Assembly (NCBI GenBank): GCA_001556125.1
Contig: LSIG01000016.1
Location: 1-39,488, forward strand
Length of the DNA stretch: 39,488 nucleotides
Direction: 5' to 3'
Source: Rhizobiales bacterium CCH10-E5
Lineage (GTDB): Bacteria; Pseudomonadota; Alphaproteobacteria; Rhizobiales; Beijerinckiaceae
Shown here: positions 24,663-32,426 of the stretch, piece after piece
Position numbering within the stretch: position 1 is the stretch's first letter
Layout: each line of letters opens with the position of its first letter
Position numbers and translations under genes: made by a program
The notes under the pieces: model-generated
What the model saw: the letters and a program-made list of their open reading frames with translations, nothing else
What the model was told of the DNA's origin: nothing
Database searches by the model: none

Positions 24663-26462
24663 ATGTTCACGACCCGGCCTGAAATCCTCGGCACCTTCGG
24701 TGTCTGCACCTCGACGCACTGGCTCGCGACGGCGACCGGCATGGCGATGCTGGAGAAGGGCGGCAACGCCTTCGACGCCTGTGCGGCAGCCGCCTTCGTG
24801 CTGCAGGTCGTCGAGCCGCATCTGGTCGGTCCGGCCGGCGAGATGCCGGCGGTGTTCTATTCGGCCAAGACGAAAAAGGTCGAGGTCATCTGCGGCCAGG
24901 GTACGGCGCCGGAGGCCGCGACCATCGAGGCCTTCAAGGCGCTGGGGCTCGATCTCGTGCCGGGCTCCGGCCTGCTCGCCGCCGTGGTGCCCGGCGCCTT
25001 CGGCGGCTGGATGACGCTGCTGCGCGACCATGGCCTGCTGCCGCTGCGCGAGGTGCTGGAGCCCGCGATCGGCTATTTCGAGAACGGCCATCCGATGCTG
25101 CCGCGCGTCTCGGACACCATCGCCGGGCTGACCGACCTGTTCACGAACGAGTGGCCGACCTCGGGCGAGGTCTATCTGCCCGGCGGGCAGGTGCCGCAGG
25201 CCAAGGCTCTGTTCCGCAACACCGCCGCGGCCGAGACCTACAAGCGCATCCTGAGCGAGGCCGAGGCCGCCGGCGGCAGCCGCGAGAAGCAGATCCAGGC
25301 CGCCTATGACGCCTGGTACAAGGGCTTTGTCGCCGAGGCGATCGACTCCTTCTGCCGGACGACGGAGGCGATCGATTCCTCCGGACGCCGGCACAAGGGC
25401 CTGCTCACCGCCGACGACATGGCGCGCTGGCAGCCGACCTACGAGACGCCCGCCAGCGTGACCTATCATGGCTGGGAGGTCTTCAAGATCGGCCCCTGGG
25501 GCCAGGGTCCGGTCTTCCTGCAGACGCTGAAGATCCTCGAGGGCATCGACATCGCCGGGATGGGCCCCGACAGCGCCGCCTTCGTGCACCATGTCGCCGA
25601 GGCGATGAAACTCGCCTTCGCCGACCGCGAGGCCTATTACGGCGACCCCGATTTCGTGAAGGTGCCGCTGGCGACGCTGCTCTCGGAGGATTACGCGCGC
25701 GGCCGCCGCAACCTGATCACGGACACGGCCTCGCAGGAATTGCGGCCGGGCATGATCCCCGGCTTCGAGGCGCAGGTGGCGCAGGCGCTGGCCGGCGTGC
25801 GCTATGCCGGACAGGCCGGCAAGAGCGACGCGACCGTCGGCGAGCCGACGACGGCGGCGATGGTCGCGGCCGGGCGGCGCGGCGACACGGTGCATATCGA
25901 CGTCATCGACAAATGGGGCAACATGATCGCCGCCACCCCTTCGGGCGGCTGGTTCCAGTCCTCGCCGGTGATCCCGGCGCTCGGCTTCCCGCTCAACGCC
26001 CGCGCCCAGGCCTTCTTCCTCGACGAAGGTCTGCCCTCGGCGCTGGCGCCGTTCAAGCGGCCGCGCACGACGCTGACGCCGTCGCTCGCCTTCGAGAATG
26101 GCGAGCCGCGCCTCGTCTTCGGCACGCCGGGCGGCGACCAGCAGGAGCAGTGGCAGCTCGGCCTGTTCCTGCGCCGCGTGCATCACGGCCTCAATCTGCA
26201 GGAGGCGATCGACCTGCCGCTGTTCCACACCCAGCACTTTCCCTCGACCTTCTATCCGCGCGAGGCCAAGCTCGGCCATCTGGCGGTGGAGGAAAGCATC
26301 GGCGAACGGGTGCTGGCCGATCTCGTCGCGCGCGGCCACAAGCTGGAGCGGGCACCGGCCTGGACGATCGGCCGCCTCACCGCTGCCGAAAAGAGCACCG
26401 ACGGTCTCTTGCGCGCGGCCGCGACGCCGCGTCTGATGCAGGCTTACGCGGCCGGCCGGTGA
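24663..26462 (+). CDS. Gamma-glutamyltranspeptidase-like Ntn-hydrolase (cytoplasmic)
   Basis: This 599-residue member of the gamma-glutamyltransferase family has the expected autoprocessing nucleophile, Thr409 in GDTVHIDVIDKWGN, which would divide it into a large and a small subunit. The C-terminal FGTPGGDQQEQWQLG segment matches the family. It has no signal peptide, unlike E. coli Ggt. The usual GIGGGGF motif is replaced by VGPAGEMPAVF, and the region after Thr409 reads MIAATPSGGWFQSSP, so the substrate may differ from glutathione. Likely reaction: hydrolysis of gamma-glutamyl or similar acyl amides. It lies 114 bases after the permeases and 10 before the DUF1028 gene. Confidence 0.85.
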   Translation: MFTTRPEILGTFGVCTSTHWLATATGMAMLEKGGNAFDACAAAAFVLQVVEPHLVGPAGEMPAVFYSAKTKKVEVICGQGTAPEAATIEAFKALGLDLVPGSGLLAAVVPGAFGGWMTLLRDHGLLPLREVLEPAIGYFENGHPMLPRVSDTIAGLTDLFTNEWPTSGEVYLPGGQVPQAKALFRNTAAAETYKRILSEAEAAGGSREKQIQAAYDAWYKGFVAEAIDSFCRTTEAIDSSGRRHKGLLTADDMARWQPTYETPASVTYHGWEVFKIGPWGQGPVFLQTLKILEGIDIAGMGPDSAAFVHHVAEAMKLAFADREAYYGDPDFVKVPLATLLSEDYARGRRNLITDTASQELRPGMIPGFEAQVAQALAGVRYAGQAGKSDATVGEPTTAAMVAAGRRGDTVHIDVIDKWGNMIAATPSGGWFQSSPVIPALGFPLNARAQAFFLDEGLPSALAPFKRPRTTLTPSLAFENGEPRLVFGTPGGDQQEQWQLGLFLRRVHHGLNLQEAIDLPLFHTQHFPSTFYPREAKLGHLAVEESIGERVLADLVARGHKLERAPAWTIGRLTAAEKSTDGLLRAAATPRLMQAYAAGR

Positions 26463-26472
26463 GGAAACCCGC

Positions 26473-27198
26473 ATGACCTGGTCCATCGTCGCCCGCGACG
26501 CCGCCACCGGTGCCTATGGCGTCGCCGTCTCGACCTGCGCCTTTGCTGTCGGCTCGCGCGTGCCTTATGGCGGCGGCCGCATCGGCGCCATCGCGACGCA
26601 GGCCTTCGTCAACCCGCTCTACGGGGTCGACGGGATGCGCCTGCTCCAGGAGGGCCGCTCGGCGGTCGAGATCATCGCGACGCTGACCGCGGCCGATGAG
26701 GGCCGGGCCCATCGCCAGCTGCATGTCATCGACCGCGAGGGCAAGATCGCCGCCTTCACCGGCGCCTCCTGCATCGACTGGTGCGGCGCCGTCGACGGGC
26801 CGCAGGTCTCCGTCGCCGGCAACATGCTGAGCGGACCGGAGGTGATCCAGCAGACGCTCAAGGCCTATATCGCCGCCTCGGCGCTCGACTTCGACGAGCG
26901 GCTGCTGGTTGCGCTCGAAGCTGGCGAGAAGGCGGGCGGCGACAAGCGCGGCCGGCAATCGGCGGCGATCCGGATCTGGTCGGGCGAGCCGGTGCCGAGC
27001 TTCGACATCCGTGTCGACGACCATGTCGATCCGCTGGCCGAGCTGCGCCGGCTCTGGCGCGTCGCGCATCAGCGCTACGTCCCCTTCCAGCAGGCGTCGC
27101 CCTCGCGCTCGCGCCCGGCCGGCGTGACCGACCGCAACGAGCTCGACCGCCTGTGCAACGAGTACGCGGCCGCCTGGAACGCGCGCCATCCCGAATAG
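26473..27198 (+). CDS. DUF1028 family protein
   Basis: This 241-residue protein opens with the DUF1028 signature (TWSIVARDAATGAYGVAVST) and contains GAIATQAFVNPLYG and SVAGNMLSG. The family is thought to have an Ntn-hydrolase-like fold, but its reaction is not firmly known to me. The gene follows the gamma-glutamyltranspeptidase-like gene by 10 bases with a GGA ribosome site, so it is in the same operon. A role in the same amide or peptide hydrolysis is inferred from context. No signal peptide is seen. Confidence 0.85.
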   Translation: MTWSIVARDAATGAYGVAVSTCAFAVGSRVPYGGGRIGAIATQAFVNPLYGVDGMRLLQEGRSAVEIIATLTAADEGRAHRQLHVIDREGKIAAFTGASCIDWCGAVDGPQVSVAGNMLSGPEVIQQTLKAYIAASALDFDERLLVALEAGEKAGGDKRGRQSAAIRIWSGEPVPSFDIRVDDHVDPLAELRRLWRVAHQRYVPFQQASPSRSRPAGVTDRNELDRLCNEYAAAWNARHPE

Positions 27199-27285
27199 CT
27201 GTTCCGGAAGGAACTTCTGTCCGGCTGGGTAAAGCGCTAAGCTTCCCCAACGTCCGCATGGTCGGACGAAAGCGAGGACGCCGCC

Positions 27286-27801
27286 ATGGCCAGCGACAGC
27301 GACGCTCTGGAACGCCGGATCGCGAAACTGGAAAGCCAGATCGCGGCCCTGACGGCGATGATCTCGGCCACGCCCGGCGGCGCGCTGGCGATCAGCGCGC
27401 CGGGAGGCATCAGCGTCACTGCCGGTGGAGCGATCTCGATGACGGCCGGGAGCGCCTTCGCTCTGACGGCCGGGAGCATGATCGGCGTCAGTGCCGGAAC
27501 GCGGATCAGACTGGCCGGCGGTCAGGAGGTCGCCATCGACAGCCGGCAGTGCCATGTCGAGGCCACGGTCGATCTGAGCCTGTCCAGCACGCAGTCGATG
27601 TCGATCGAGACCGGTAAGAAGCTCACCGTGACAGCCGCCGACGAAGTGGCGGTGAAGAGCGGCAGCGCCCAGATCGAACTCAAGAAGGACGGGTCGGTCA
27701 CGACGCGAGGGCGCGACATCACGACCACCGCCTCGGGCCGCGTCACCGTGAAGTCGAGCGCCGACACGGTGATCAAGGGCAGCAAGATCATCCAGAACTG
27801 A
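27286..27801 (+). CDS. Orphan coiled-coil plus beta-helix protein resembling a VgrG tip
   Basis: This 171-residue protein has an N-terminal coiled coil (about 5-27: ALERRIAKLESQIAALTAM) and then a run of short alternating beta repeats such as AISAPGGISVTAGGAISMTAG and VKSGSAQIELKKDGSVTTRG. This is the pattern of the triple-stranded beta-helix at the C-terminus of VgrG/gp5 spikes (DUF2345-like). It has no signal peptide. No other type VI or phage tail genes are near. A GAGG lies about 8 bases upstream of the ATG. It could be a trimeric spike fragment, a remnant, or an unrelated trimeric beta-solenoid. Function is unknown. Confidence 0.75.
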   Translation: MASDSDALERRIAKLESQIAALTAMISATPGGALAISAPGGISVTAGGAISMTAGSAFALTAGSMIGVSAGTRIRLAGGQEVAIDSRQCHVEATVDLSLSSTQSMSIETGKKLTVTAADEVAVKSGSAQIELKKDGSVTTRGRDITTTASGRVTVKSSADTVIKGSKIIQN

Positions 27802-27850
27802 ACGCAGGACGGATCGGAGAGGCCAGAGCCTCCCCGGCCCGGCCGTTCAG
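27798..27850. terminator. Weak candidate convergent terminator
   Basis: The arms CTGAACG (27798-27804) and CGTTCAG (27844-27850) carry the two convergent stop codons. Inside lies a second small stem (GAGGC-CAGA-GCCTC). No T-tract follows, so this is a weak call. Confidence 0.3.
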
Positions 27851-28953
27851 ACCAGCTTGCCCCGAGCCGCGACCGGCAGGTCGCCGATCAGGCGGTCGCC
27901 GCGCACGGTCACCAGCCGGTCGACCATGTTGACGACGACGCAGACATGGTTCGGCACCACGCGCACGATCTCGCCCACGCCTGGCCGGTCATTGCTGGCC
28001 GAGAGATCGAGAAAGCCGTGTTCCTCCGCGAATTTCGCGATGCGCGCCGCCGGATATTCGAGAATGTGGCCATGGCCGTCGAGCCCGCCGGAATCGCTCG
28101 TCAGCGTCTTGGAGCCGGAATCGAGGATGCCGCGCTCGGGGCCGGCCCGGCTGACCACCGTGGCATAGACGGTCAGCGCACAGTCCTCCAGGCTCGCCAC
28201 CCCGGCCGCGACCTGCATGCGGTCGTTGAAGATCGAGGTGCCGGCGCGGTGCTCTGTCGCGCCCTTGAGCTCGCCGATATGGGGAATGTTGGGCGAGCCT
28301 CCGGTGGAGACGATCGACGCCTCCAGACCCGCCTCGCGCAGGCCGGCATTGGCGGTGTCGAGGAACACTTGTGTACGCGCCCAGCCATCCTCCGGCGGAT
28401 ACATCAGGAAGCCGGCGAAGCGCAGCCCCTTCGAGCCCGCGATCAGCTTCGCCAGTTCGACCGCCTCGCCGGGGGTCTCGACGCCGGCGCGCTGGCGGCC
28501 GGTGTCGCATTCGACCACGACCTCGAGGTCGCGCCCAGCGATCTCCGCCGCCTGGGGCAGGCCGGCGATGGTGACGGGGTTGTCGGCGGCGACGATCATC
28601 CGCACCCGGCGCTGGAGATGGCCGAGCCGGCCGAGTTTCTGCTCGCCGAGGATGTTGTAGCTGATCAGGATATCGTCGATGCCGCCATCGGCCATCACCT
28701 CGGCCTCGCCGAGCTTCTGGCAGGTGATGCCGCGCGCCCCGGCCTCGATCTGGAGGCGGGCGAGTTCGGGCGACTTATGCGTCTTGATATGCGGGCGGTT
28801 GGCGACGCCCTTGGCATCGCAGACGGCCTGAAGGCGCGCGATGTTGGCCTCGACCTTGTCGAGATCGATCACCACGGCCGGCGTGCCGTAGATGCGGGCG
28901 ATCTCGTCCTTCAGCGTCTCGTGACGCAGCCTGTCCTCGGCGAGAGCGCTCAC
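27847..28953 (-). CDS. D-threonine aldolase / D-serine dehydratase-like PLP enzyme (fold type III)
   Basis: This 368-residue enzyme has an alanine-racemase-like N-terminal barrel with the PLP lysine Lys57 in RPHIKTHK. Its C-terminal domain shows the DSD1/D-threonine aldolase metal site His336-x-Cys338 in PNHVC, suggesting a metal-assisted dehydratase or aldolase acting on a D-3-hydroxy amino acid. It overlaps the upstream RidA gene by 4 bases (ATGA). The pairing is logical: PLP dehydratases release reactive enamines that RidA hydrolyses. It is the last gene of the minus-strand block. Confidence 0.83.
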   Translation of the reverse strand: MSALAEDRLRHETLKDEIARIYGTPAVVIDLDKVEANIARLQAVCDAKGVANRPHIKTHKSPELARLQIEAGARGITCQKLGEAEVMADGGIDDILISYNILGEQKLGRLGHLQRRVRMIVAADNPVTIAGLPQAAEIAGRDLEVVVECDTGRQRAGVETPGEAVELAKLIAGSKGLRFAGFLMYPPEDGWARTQVFLDTANAGLREAGLEASIVSTGGSPNIPHIGELKGATEHRAGTSIFNDRMQVAAGVASLEDCALTVYATVVSRAGPERGILDSGSKTLTSDSGGLDGHGHILEYPAARIAKFAEEHGFLDLSASNDRPGVGEIVRVVPNHVCVVVNMVDRLVTVRGDRLIGDLPVAARGKLV

Positions 28954-29408
28954 GGCAGCACCCGGATGATCGCTTCGATCTCAACCGGCATGTTGCCCGG
29001 CAGCGAGCCCATGCCGACGGCCGAGCGGGCATGGCGCCCGTTCTCGCCGAGTACGGCCACGAGCAGATCCGAGCAGCCATTGATGACCTTGGGCTGGTCG
29101 CCATATTCCGGCACGGCGTTGACCATGCCGAGCAGCTTGATGACCTCGACCTTGTCGAGCGAGCCGGCGGCCTCCTTCATCGCCGCGAGCAGGCCGAGCC
29201 CTGTGTTCCTCGCGAAGTCATAGGCCTGCTCGGTCGTGAACTCCTTGCCGACCTTGCCGTTGGGGATCGAGCCGTCGGGATTGCGCGGGCCCTGCCCCGA
29301 GAGAAAGACAAGATCGCCGGCCTTCCTGCAGCGCACGTAGTTTGCCATCGGCGCCACCATCGCGGGCAGTTCCAGGCCCAGATCCTTCAGTTTCTGCTCG
29401 GCGCTCAT
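28950..29408 (-). CDS. RidA/YjgF family protein
   Basis: This 152-residue protein is of the Rid superfamily. The key arginine is Arg128 in HARSAVGMGSLPGNMPVEIEA, matching the enamine/imine-deaminase residue Arg105 of RidA. The extra N-terminal 20 residues and the GMGSLPGNMPVE variant point to a non-RidA subgroup (Rid4-7 type). It overlaps its neighbours by 4 bases on both sides, so it is translationally coupled to the GNAT and PLP enzyme genes. Its likely job is to remove the reactive intermediates made by the PLP enzyme. Confidence 0.87.
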   Translation of the reverse strand: MSAEQKLKDLGLELPAMVAPMANYVRCRKAGDLVFLSGQGPRNPDGSIPNGKVGKEFTTEQAYDFARNTGLGLLAAMKEAAGSLDKVEVIKLLGMVNAVPEYGDQPKVINGCSDLLVAVLGENGRHARSAVGMGSLPGNMPVEIEAIIRVLP

Positions 29409-29944
29409 GGTCTCGTTCGTCCCTCTGCGGTCGTTTCATGTTCTGGTCGGAGCGCACGCTCCATATAGCGGGCGGCATCGTCATAGCTGGCGAGCTTCTC
29501 CGCAAGGGCAGGCGCATGCACCTCGCGAAAGCCCTGCCGCCGCCAGAAGCCGGACGAGCCGTCGATGGCAACGAGTGCGAGGCAGGAGAGGCCGGCGTCG
29601 GCCGCGATCTCCGCCAGCCTCGCGGCGGCGATGCCCCCTGCCCCGCTGCCGCGGGCCTGCGGCAGGAGCGCGAGATCGTGGATGTAGAAGCAGCCGGCCT
29701 GCGACGGCAGCGCGCCGAGCAGGCTGTTCAGGGCCGGCGGGGCGGCGCGGCGCCAAGGATGGGCAACGACATAGCCGATCGGGCCGACCGGCCCGTCGAG
29801 CACGAGGCAGCCCAGCGGAAAGAGCCGCAGCCGCTCGGCGAAAACGGCCTCGTCTTCCGGGTAGCCGGGATGCACCACGGCCGCGACCGCCAGCACGGCC
29901 GGCAGGTCGGTCGCGGTCATCGGGCGCCAGAGAGTATCGGACAT
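29405..29944 (-). CDS. GNAT family N-acetyltransferase
   Basis: This 179-residue acetyltransferase has the acetyl-CoA binding motif A (HDLALLPQARGSGAGGIAAARL) and a C-terminal FWRRQGFREV segment of the GNAT fold. The substrate is unknown; an amine or amino acid from the adjacent degradation genes is possible. Its 3' end overlaps ridA by 4 bases. The dispersed repeat 29973-30047 lies immediately upstream, and separates it from the amidohydrolase gene. Confidence 0.83.
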   Translation of the reverse strand: MSDTLWRPMTATDLPAVLAVAAVVHPGYPEDEAVFAERLRLFPLGCLVLDGPVGPIGYVVAHPWRRAAPPALNSLLGALPSQAGCFYIHDLALLPQARGSGAGGIAAARLAEIAADAGLSCLALVAIDGSSGFWRRQGFREVHAPALAEKLASYDDAARYMERALRPEHETTAEGRTRP

Positions 29945-29972
29945 GCGAGTCGGTCAGCGATGAGACACAAGC

Positions 29973-30047
29973 GTCATTCTCGGGCGGAGCGTAGCGCAGA
30001 CCCGAGAATCTCAGGCAAGAGATGCTCGGGTCGAGCCCGAGCATGAC
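29973..30047. repeat. Dispersed palindromic repeat, copy 2
   Basis: This 75-bp element is nearly identical to the one at 13714-13787, with the same outer GTCAT/ATGAC ends and the same two internal hairpins. It differs by a few substitutions and one extra base near GGAGCGTAGCGCAGA. It lies between the metallohydrolase and GNAT genes and could act as a processing or attenuation site inside the operon. Confidence 0.9.
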
Positions 30048-30058
30048 GAGCCGTTCGC

Positions 30059-31222
30059 TTACGCCGCGACCTTCCTGAACTTGTTCGTCCGCTTCGGGTG
30101 CCACCAGGCGCCCTTGAGCACGACGCCCTCGGAGACGATCCTGCGGTCGCCGATCATGTGCTCGCCAGTGACGTCGGCATAGTCGAACTTGCCCTCCTTC
30201 ACCGTCAGGATCGTCGCATCGCCGAGCGAGCCGACCTTGAGCGAGCCGTATTCGGGCCGCTTCAGCGCCATGGCGGCGTTGACGGTGGAGGCCGCGACGA
30301 CATCGTTCAGGCTCATGCCCATCACCAGGAACTTCGACATGGTCGTGACCTGGTCATAGGCCGGGCCATCGATGCAGAGCTTGTGGACGTCCGAGGAGAT
30401 CACGTCGGGCTGGAAGCCGTTGGCGAGCATGGCCCGCGTCGTCTTGAAGGAAAACGAGCCCTTGCCGTGGCCGATATCGAAGATGACGCCGCGCTTACGG
30501 GCGGCCGCGACCTCCGGCTTCACCGTGCCCTGCGCCGTGCAGGGCGCGTTCGGGAAGGGGCGGAAGGCATGGGTCAGCACGTCGCCCGGCCGCAGCATGT
30601 TGACCACCTCCTCGTAGGAGGGCGGCGGATGGTCGATATGGCACATCAGCGGCATGCCGACCTCGTTGGCGACCTGCAGCGCGACGTTGAGCGGGGCGGT
30701 GCCCTGGTCGCCCGAGGCGTGCAGACCGACGCGCACCTTGATGCCGACGATCAGGTCACGGTTCTTGTCGGCGACCTCGGCGCAGTCGATCGGATTCATC
30801 ATCGCCATGTCGCGGCTCTCGCCGACCATGACGCGGTGGTCGAAGCCGTAGATGCCGGCGTGGCTGACATGGAGATAGGCGAGGATACGGGCCTGGCTGC
30901 GCTCGATGACGTGCTTGCGGAAGCCCGGCCAGTTGCCCGGCCCGGCCGAGCCGGTGTCGACCGAGGTGGTGACGCCCGAGGCCCGACAGAATTCGTCAGC
31001 GTCGATACCGAGCGACGTGCCGCCCCAGTAGACATGGGTGTGCAGGTCGATCAGCCCGGGCGTGACGATGTAGCCGGAGACGTCGCGGATTTCCTTGGCG
31101 CCCTTCAGGTCCTTGCCGAAGCCGGAGACCTTGCCGTCGGTGAAGGCGACGTCGCAGACGCCGTCATGCTTCTGCGAGGGGTCGATGACGCGACCGCCCT
31201 TGAGGATGAGATCGTGGGTCAT
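30059..31222 (-). CDS. Dihydroorotase/hydantoinase-like metallohydrolase (amidohydrolase superfamily)
   Basis: This 387-residue amidohydrolase has the binuclear metal site pattern: His61 and His63 in DLHTHV, a probable carboxylated Lys163 in GIKVRV, His196 and His199 in MCHIDH, His219, and Asp279 in SSDVH. The GLIDLHTH motif and C-terminal VGSLGDATIL are typical. It resembles the amidohydrolase/deacetylase family that includes D-amino-acid-related deacetylases, and could act as a cyclic amidase. It lies just downstream of the D-carbamoylase-like gene, with a 99-base gap. A long LPS-like repeat is absent, so the reaction must be inferred from context. Confidence 0.83.
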   Translation of the reverse strand: MTHDLILKGGRVIDPSQKHDGVCDVAFTDGKVSGFGKDLKGAKEIRDVSGYIVTPGLIDLHTHVYWGGTSLGIDADEFCRASGVTTSVDTGSAGPGNWPGFRKHVIERSQARILAYLHVSHAGIYGFDHRVMVGESRDMAMMNPIDCAEVADKNRDLIVGIKVRVGLHASGDQGTAPLNVALQVANEVGMPLMCHIDHPPPSYEEVVNMLRPGDVLTHAFRPFPNAPCTAQGTVKPEVAAARKRGVIFDIGHGKGSFSFKTTRAMLANGFQPDVISSDVHKLCIDGPAYDQVTTMSKFLVMGMSLNDVVAASTVNAAMALKRPEYGSLKVGSLGDATILTVKEGKFDYADVTGEHMIGDRRIVSEGVVLKGAWWHPKRTNKFRKVAA

Positions 31223-31321
31223 GGAGCTTCCTCGCCCGTTTCTTGGATTTCAGAACAGAATGTCGCTGTTGAGAGCGCCGCCGAGCGGCGAAGTGTCATG
31301 ACGGAGCATCGGGTCGAGCAC

Positions 31322-32257
31322 TCACGCCGGCTCGACCGCGCCCTTGCGCTCGACGATGAGGCCATAGGCCTGCGGCTCGCGATGCTTGGCGAAGTTGAAG
31401 GTCGAGGCCTTGTAGCTCTTGCCGAGATCCATGTCGCAGCGGGCGACGACCAGTTCGTCCCCTTCCGTCACCGCCTGCGCCACGACCTCCCCGGTAGGGG
31501 CTATGATGCAGGAGCCGCCGATCTGGTCGACGCCGGCTTCCAGACCCGCCTTGGCGACGCCGACCACCCAGGTGGCGTTCTGATAGGCGCCGGCCTGCAT
31601 GACGAGCTGGTTATGGAAGTTGCCGAGCCGGTCGTGATCGGGGGCCGGTGGATTGTGCTTGGGGGTGTTGTAGCCCAGCAGGATCAGCTCGACGTTCTGC
31701 AGCCCCATGGCGCGGTAGCTCTCGGGCCAGCGCCGGTCGTTGCAGATCATCATGCCGATATTGGCGCCCATGCTGCGCCAGACCGGCCAGCCGAGATCGC
31801 CCGTCTCGAAATAGCGCTTCTCGAGATTCTGAAACGGTGCTTCGGGGCGATGCTCCGGATGGCCCGGCAGATGGATCTTGCGGTATTTGCCGACGATTGC
31901 GCCGGATTTGTCAACCAGGATCGCCGTATTGAAGCGGCGCTTGCGGCCGCCCTCCCGAGCGAGCTCGCAATAGCCGAGATGGAAGCCGACGCCGAGGCGC
32001 TTGGCCTCCTCGAAGAGCGGCGCGGTCTCGTTCCCGGGCATCGCGCTCTCGAAATGGCCGTCGATCTCGTCCTCGTCCTCGATCCACCAATGCGGGAAGA
32101 AGGCGGTGAGTGCCGCCTCAGGATAGACGACCAGATCGGCGCCATTGCTCTTGGCCTGCCGCATCAGCTCGATCATTCGCGCGACGGCGAAGGCACGGCT
32201 CTCGTCGCGCTGGATCGGGCCGAGCTGGGCAGCGGCGATGGTGAGGATGCGGCTCAT
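31322..32257 (-). CDS. N-carbamoyl-D-amino acid hydrolase-like nitrilase
   Basis: This 311-residue C-N hydrolase has the catalytic triad Glu47 (YPEAAL), Lys127 (KYRKIHLPGH) and Cys172 (ICNDRRWPE). These are the same positions as in Agrobacterium D-carbamoylase as I recall it, and the flanks FFPHW, KRRFNTAILVDKSG, LEKRYFETGDLG and GYNTPKHNPPAP match closely. It converts N-carbamoyl-D-amino acids to D-amino acids, CO2 and ammonia. It follows a peptide-type importer on the same strand (169-base gap), so the importer could supply the substrate. Confidence 0.88.
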   Translation of the reverse strand: MSRILTIAAAQLGPIQRDESRAFAVARMIELMRQAKSNGADLVVYPEAALTAFFPHWWIEDEDEIDGHFESAMPGNETAPLFEEAKRLGVGFHLGYCELAREGGRKRRFNTAILVDKSGAIVGKYRKIHLPGHPEHRPEAPFQNLEKRYFETGDLGWPVWRSMGANIGMMICNDRRWPESYRAMGLQNVELILLGYNTPKHNPPAPDHDRLGNFHNQLVMQAGAYQNATWVVGVAKAGLEAGVDQIGGSCIIAPTGEVVAQAVTEGDELVVARCDMDLGKSYKASTFNFAKHREPQAYGLIVERKGAVEPA

Positions 32258-32426
32258 CGCAAGGCCTCCAGGGTCCGTGCCGGAGCGGAGGCGGCGGCTT
32301 CGTGGTGGGAACGGTCAGGCATCGGCTCACGCTCGGCAGTCAGGCGCCGCCGCTGCGGCTTGTTCTGGTCCCGGGCGCCGGGCGCCCGGGCAAAGAGGAT
32401 CGGGCCCGGGGCCCATGCTGCGCCCC

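Noticed and set aside
24609..26507. 632-residue minus-strand open frame
   Set aside because: It is a shadow of the gamma-glutamyltranspeptidase-like gene, whose catalytic Thr and family motifs are clear on the plus strand.
27204..27250. GGAAC motif considered as an EcfG general-stress promoter upstream of the beta-helix gene
   Set aside because: No CGTT-type -10 lies at the required distance.
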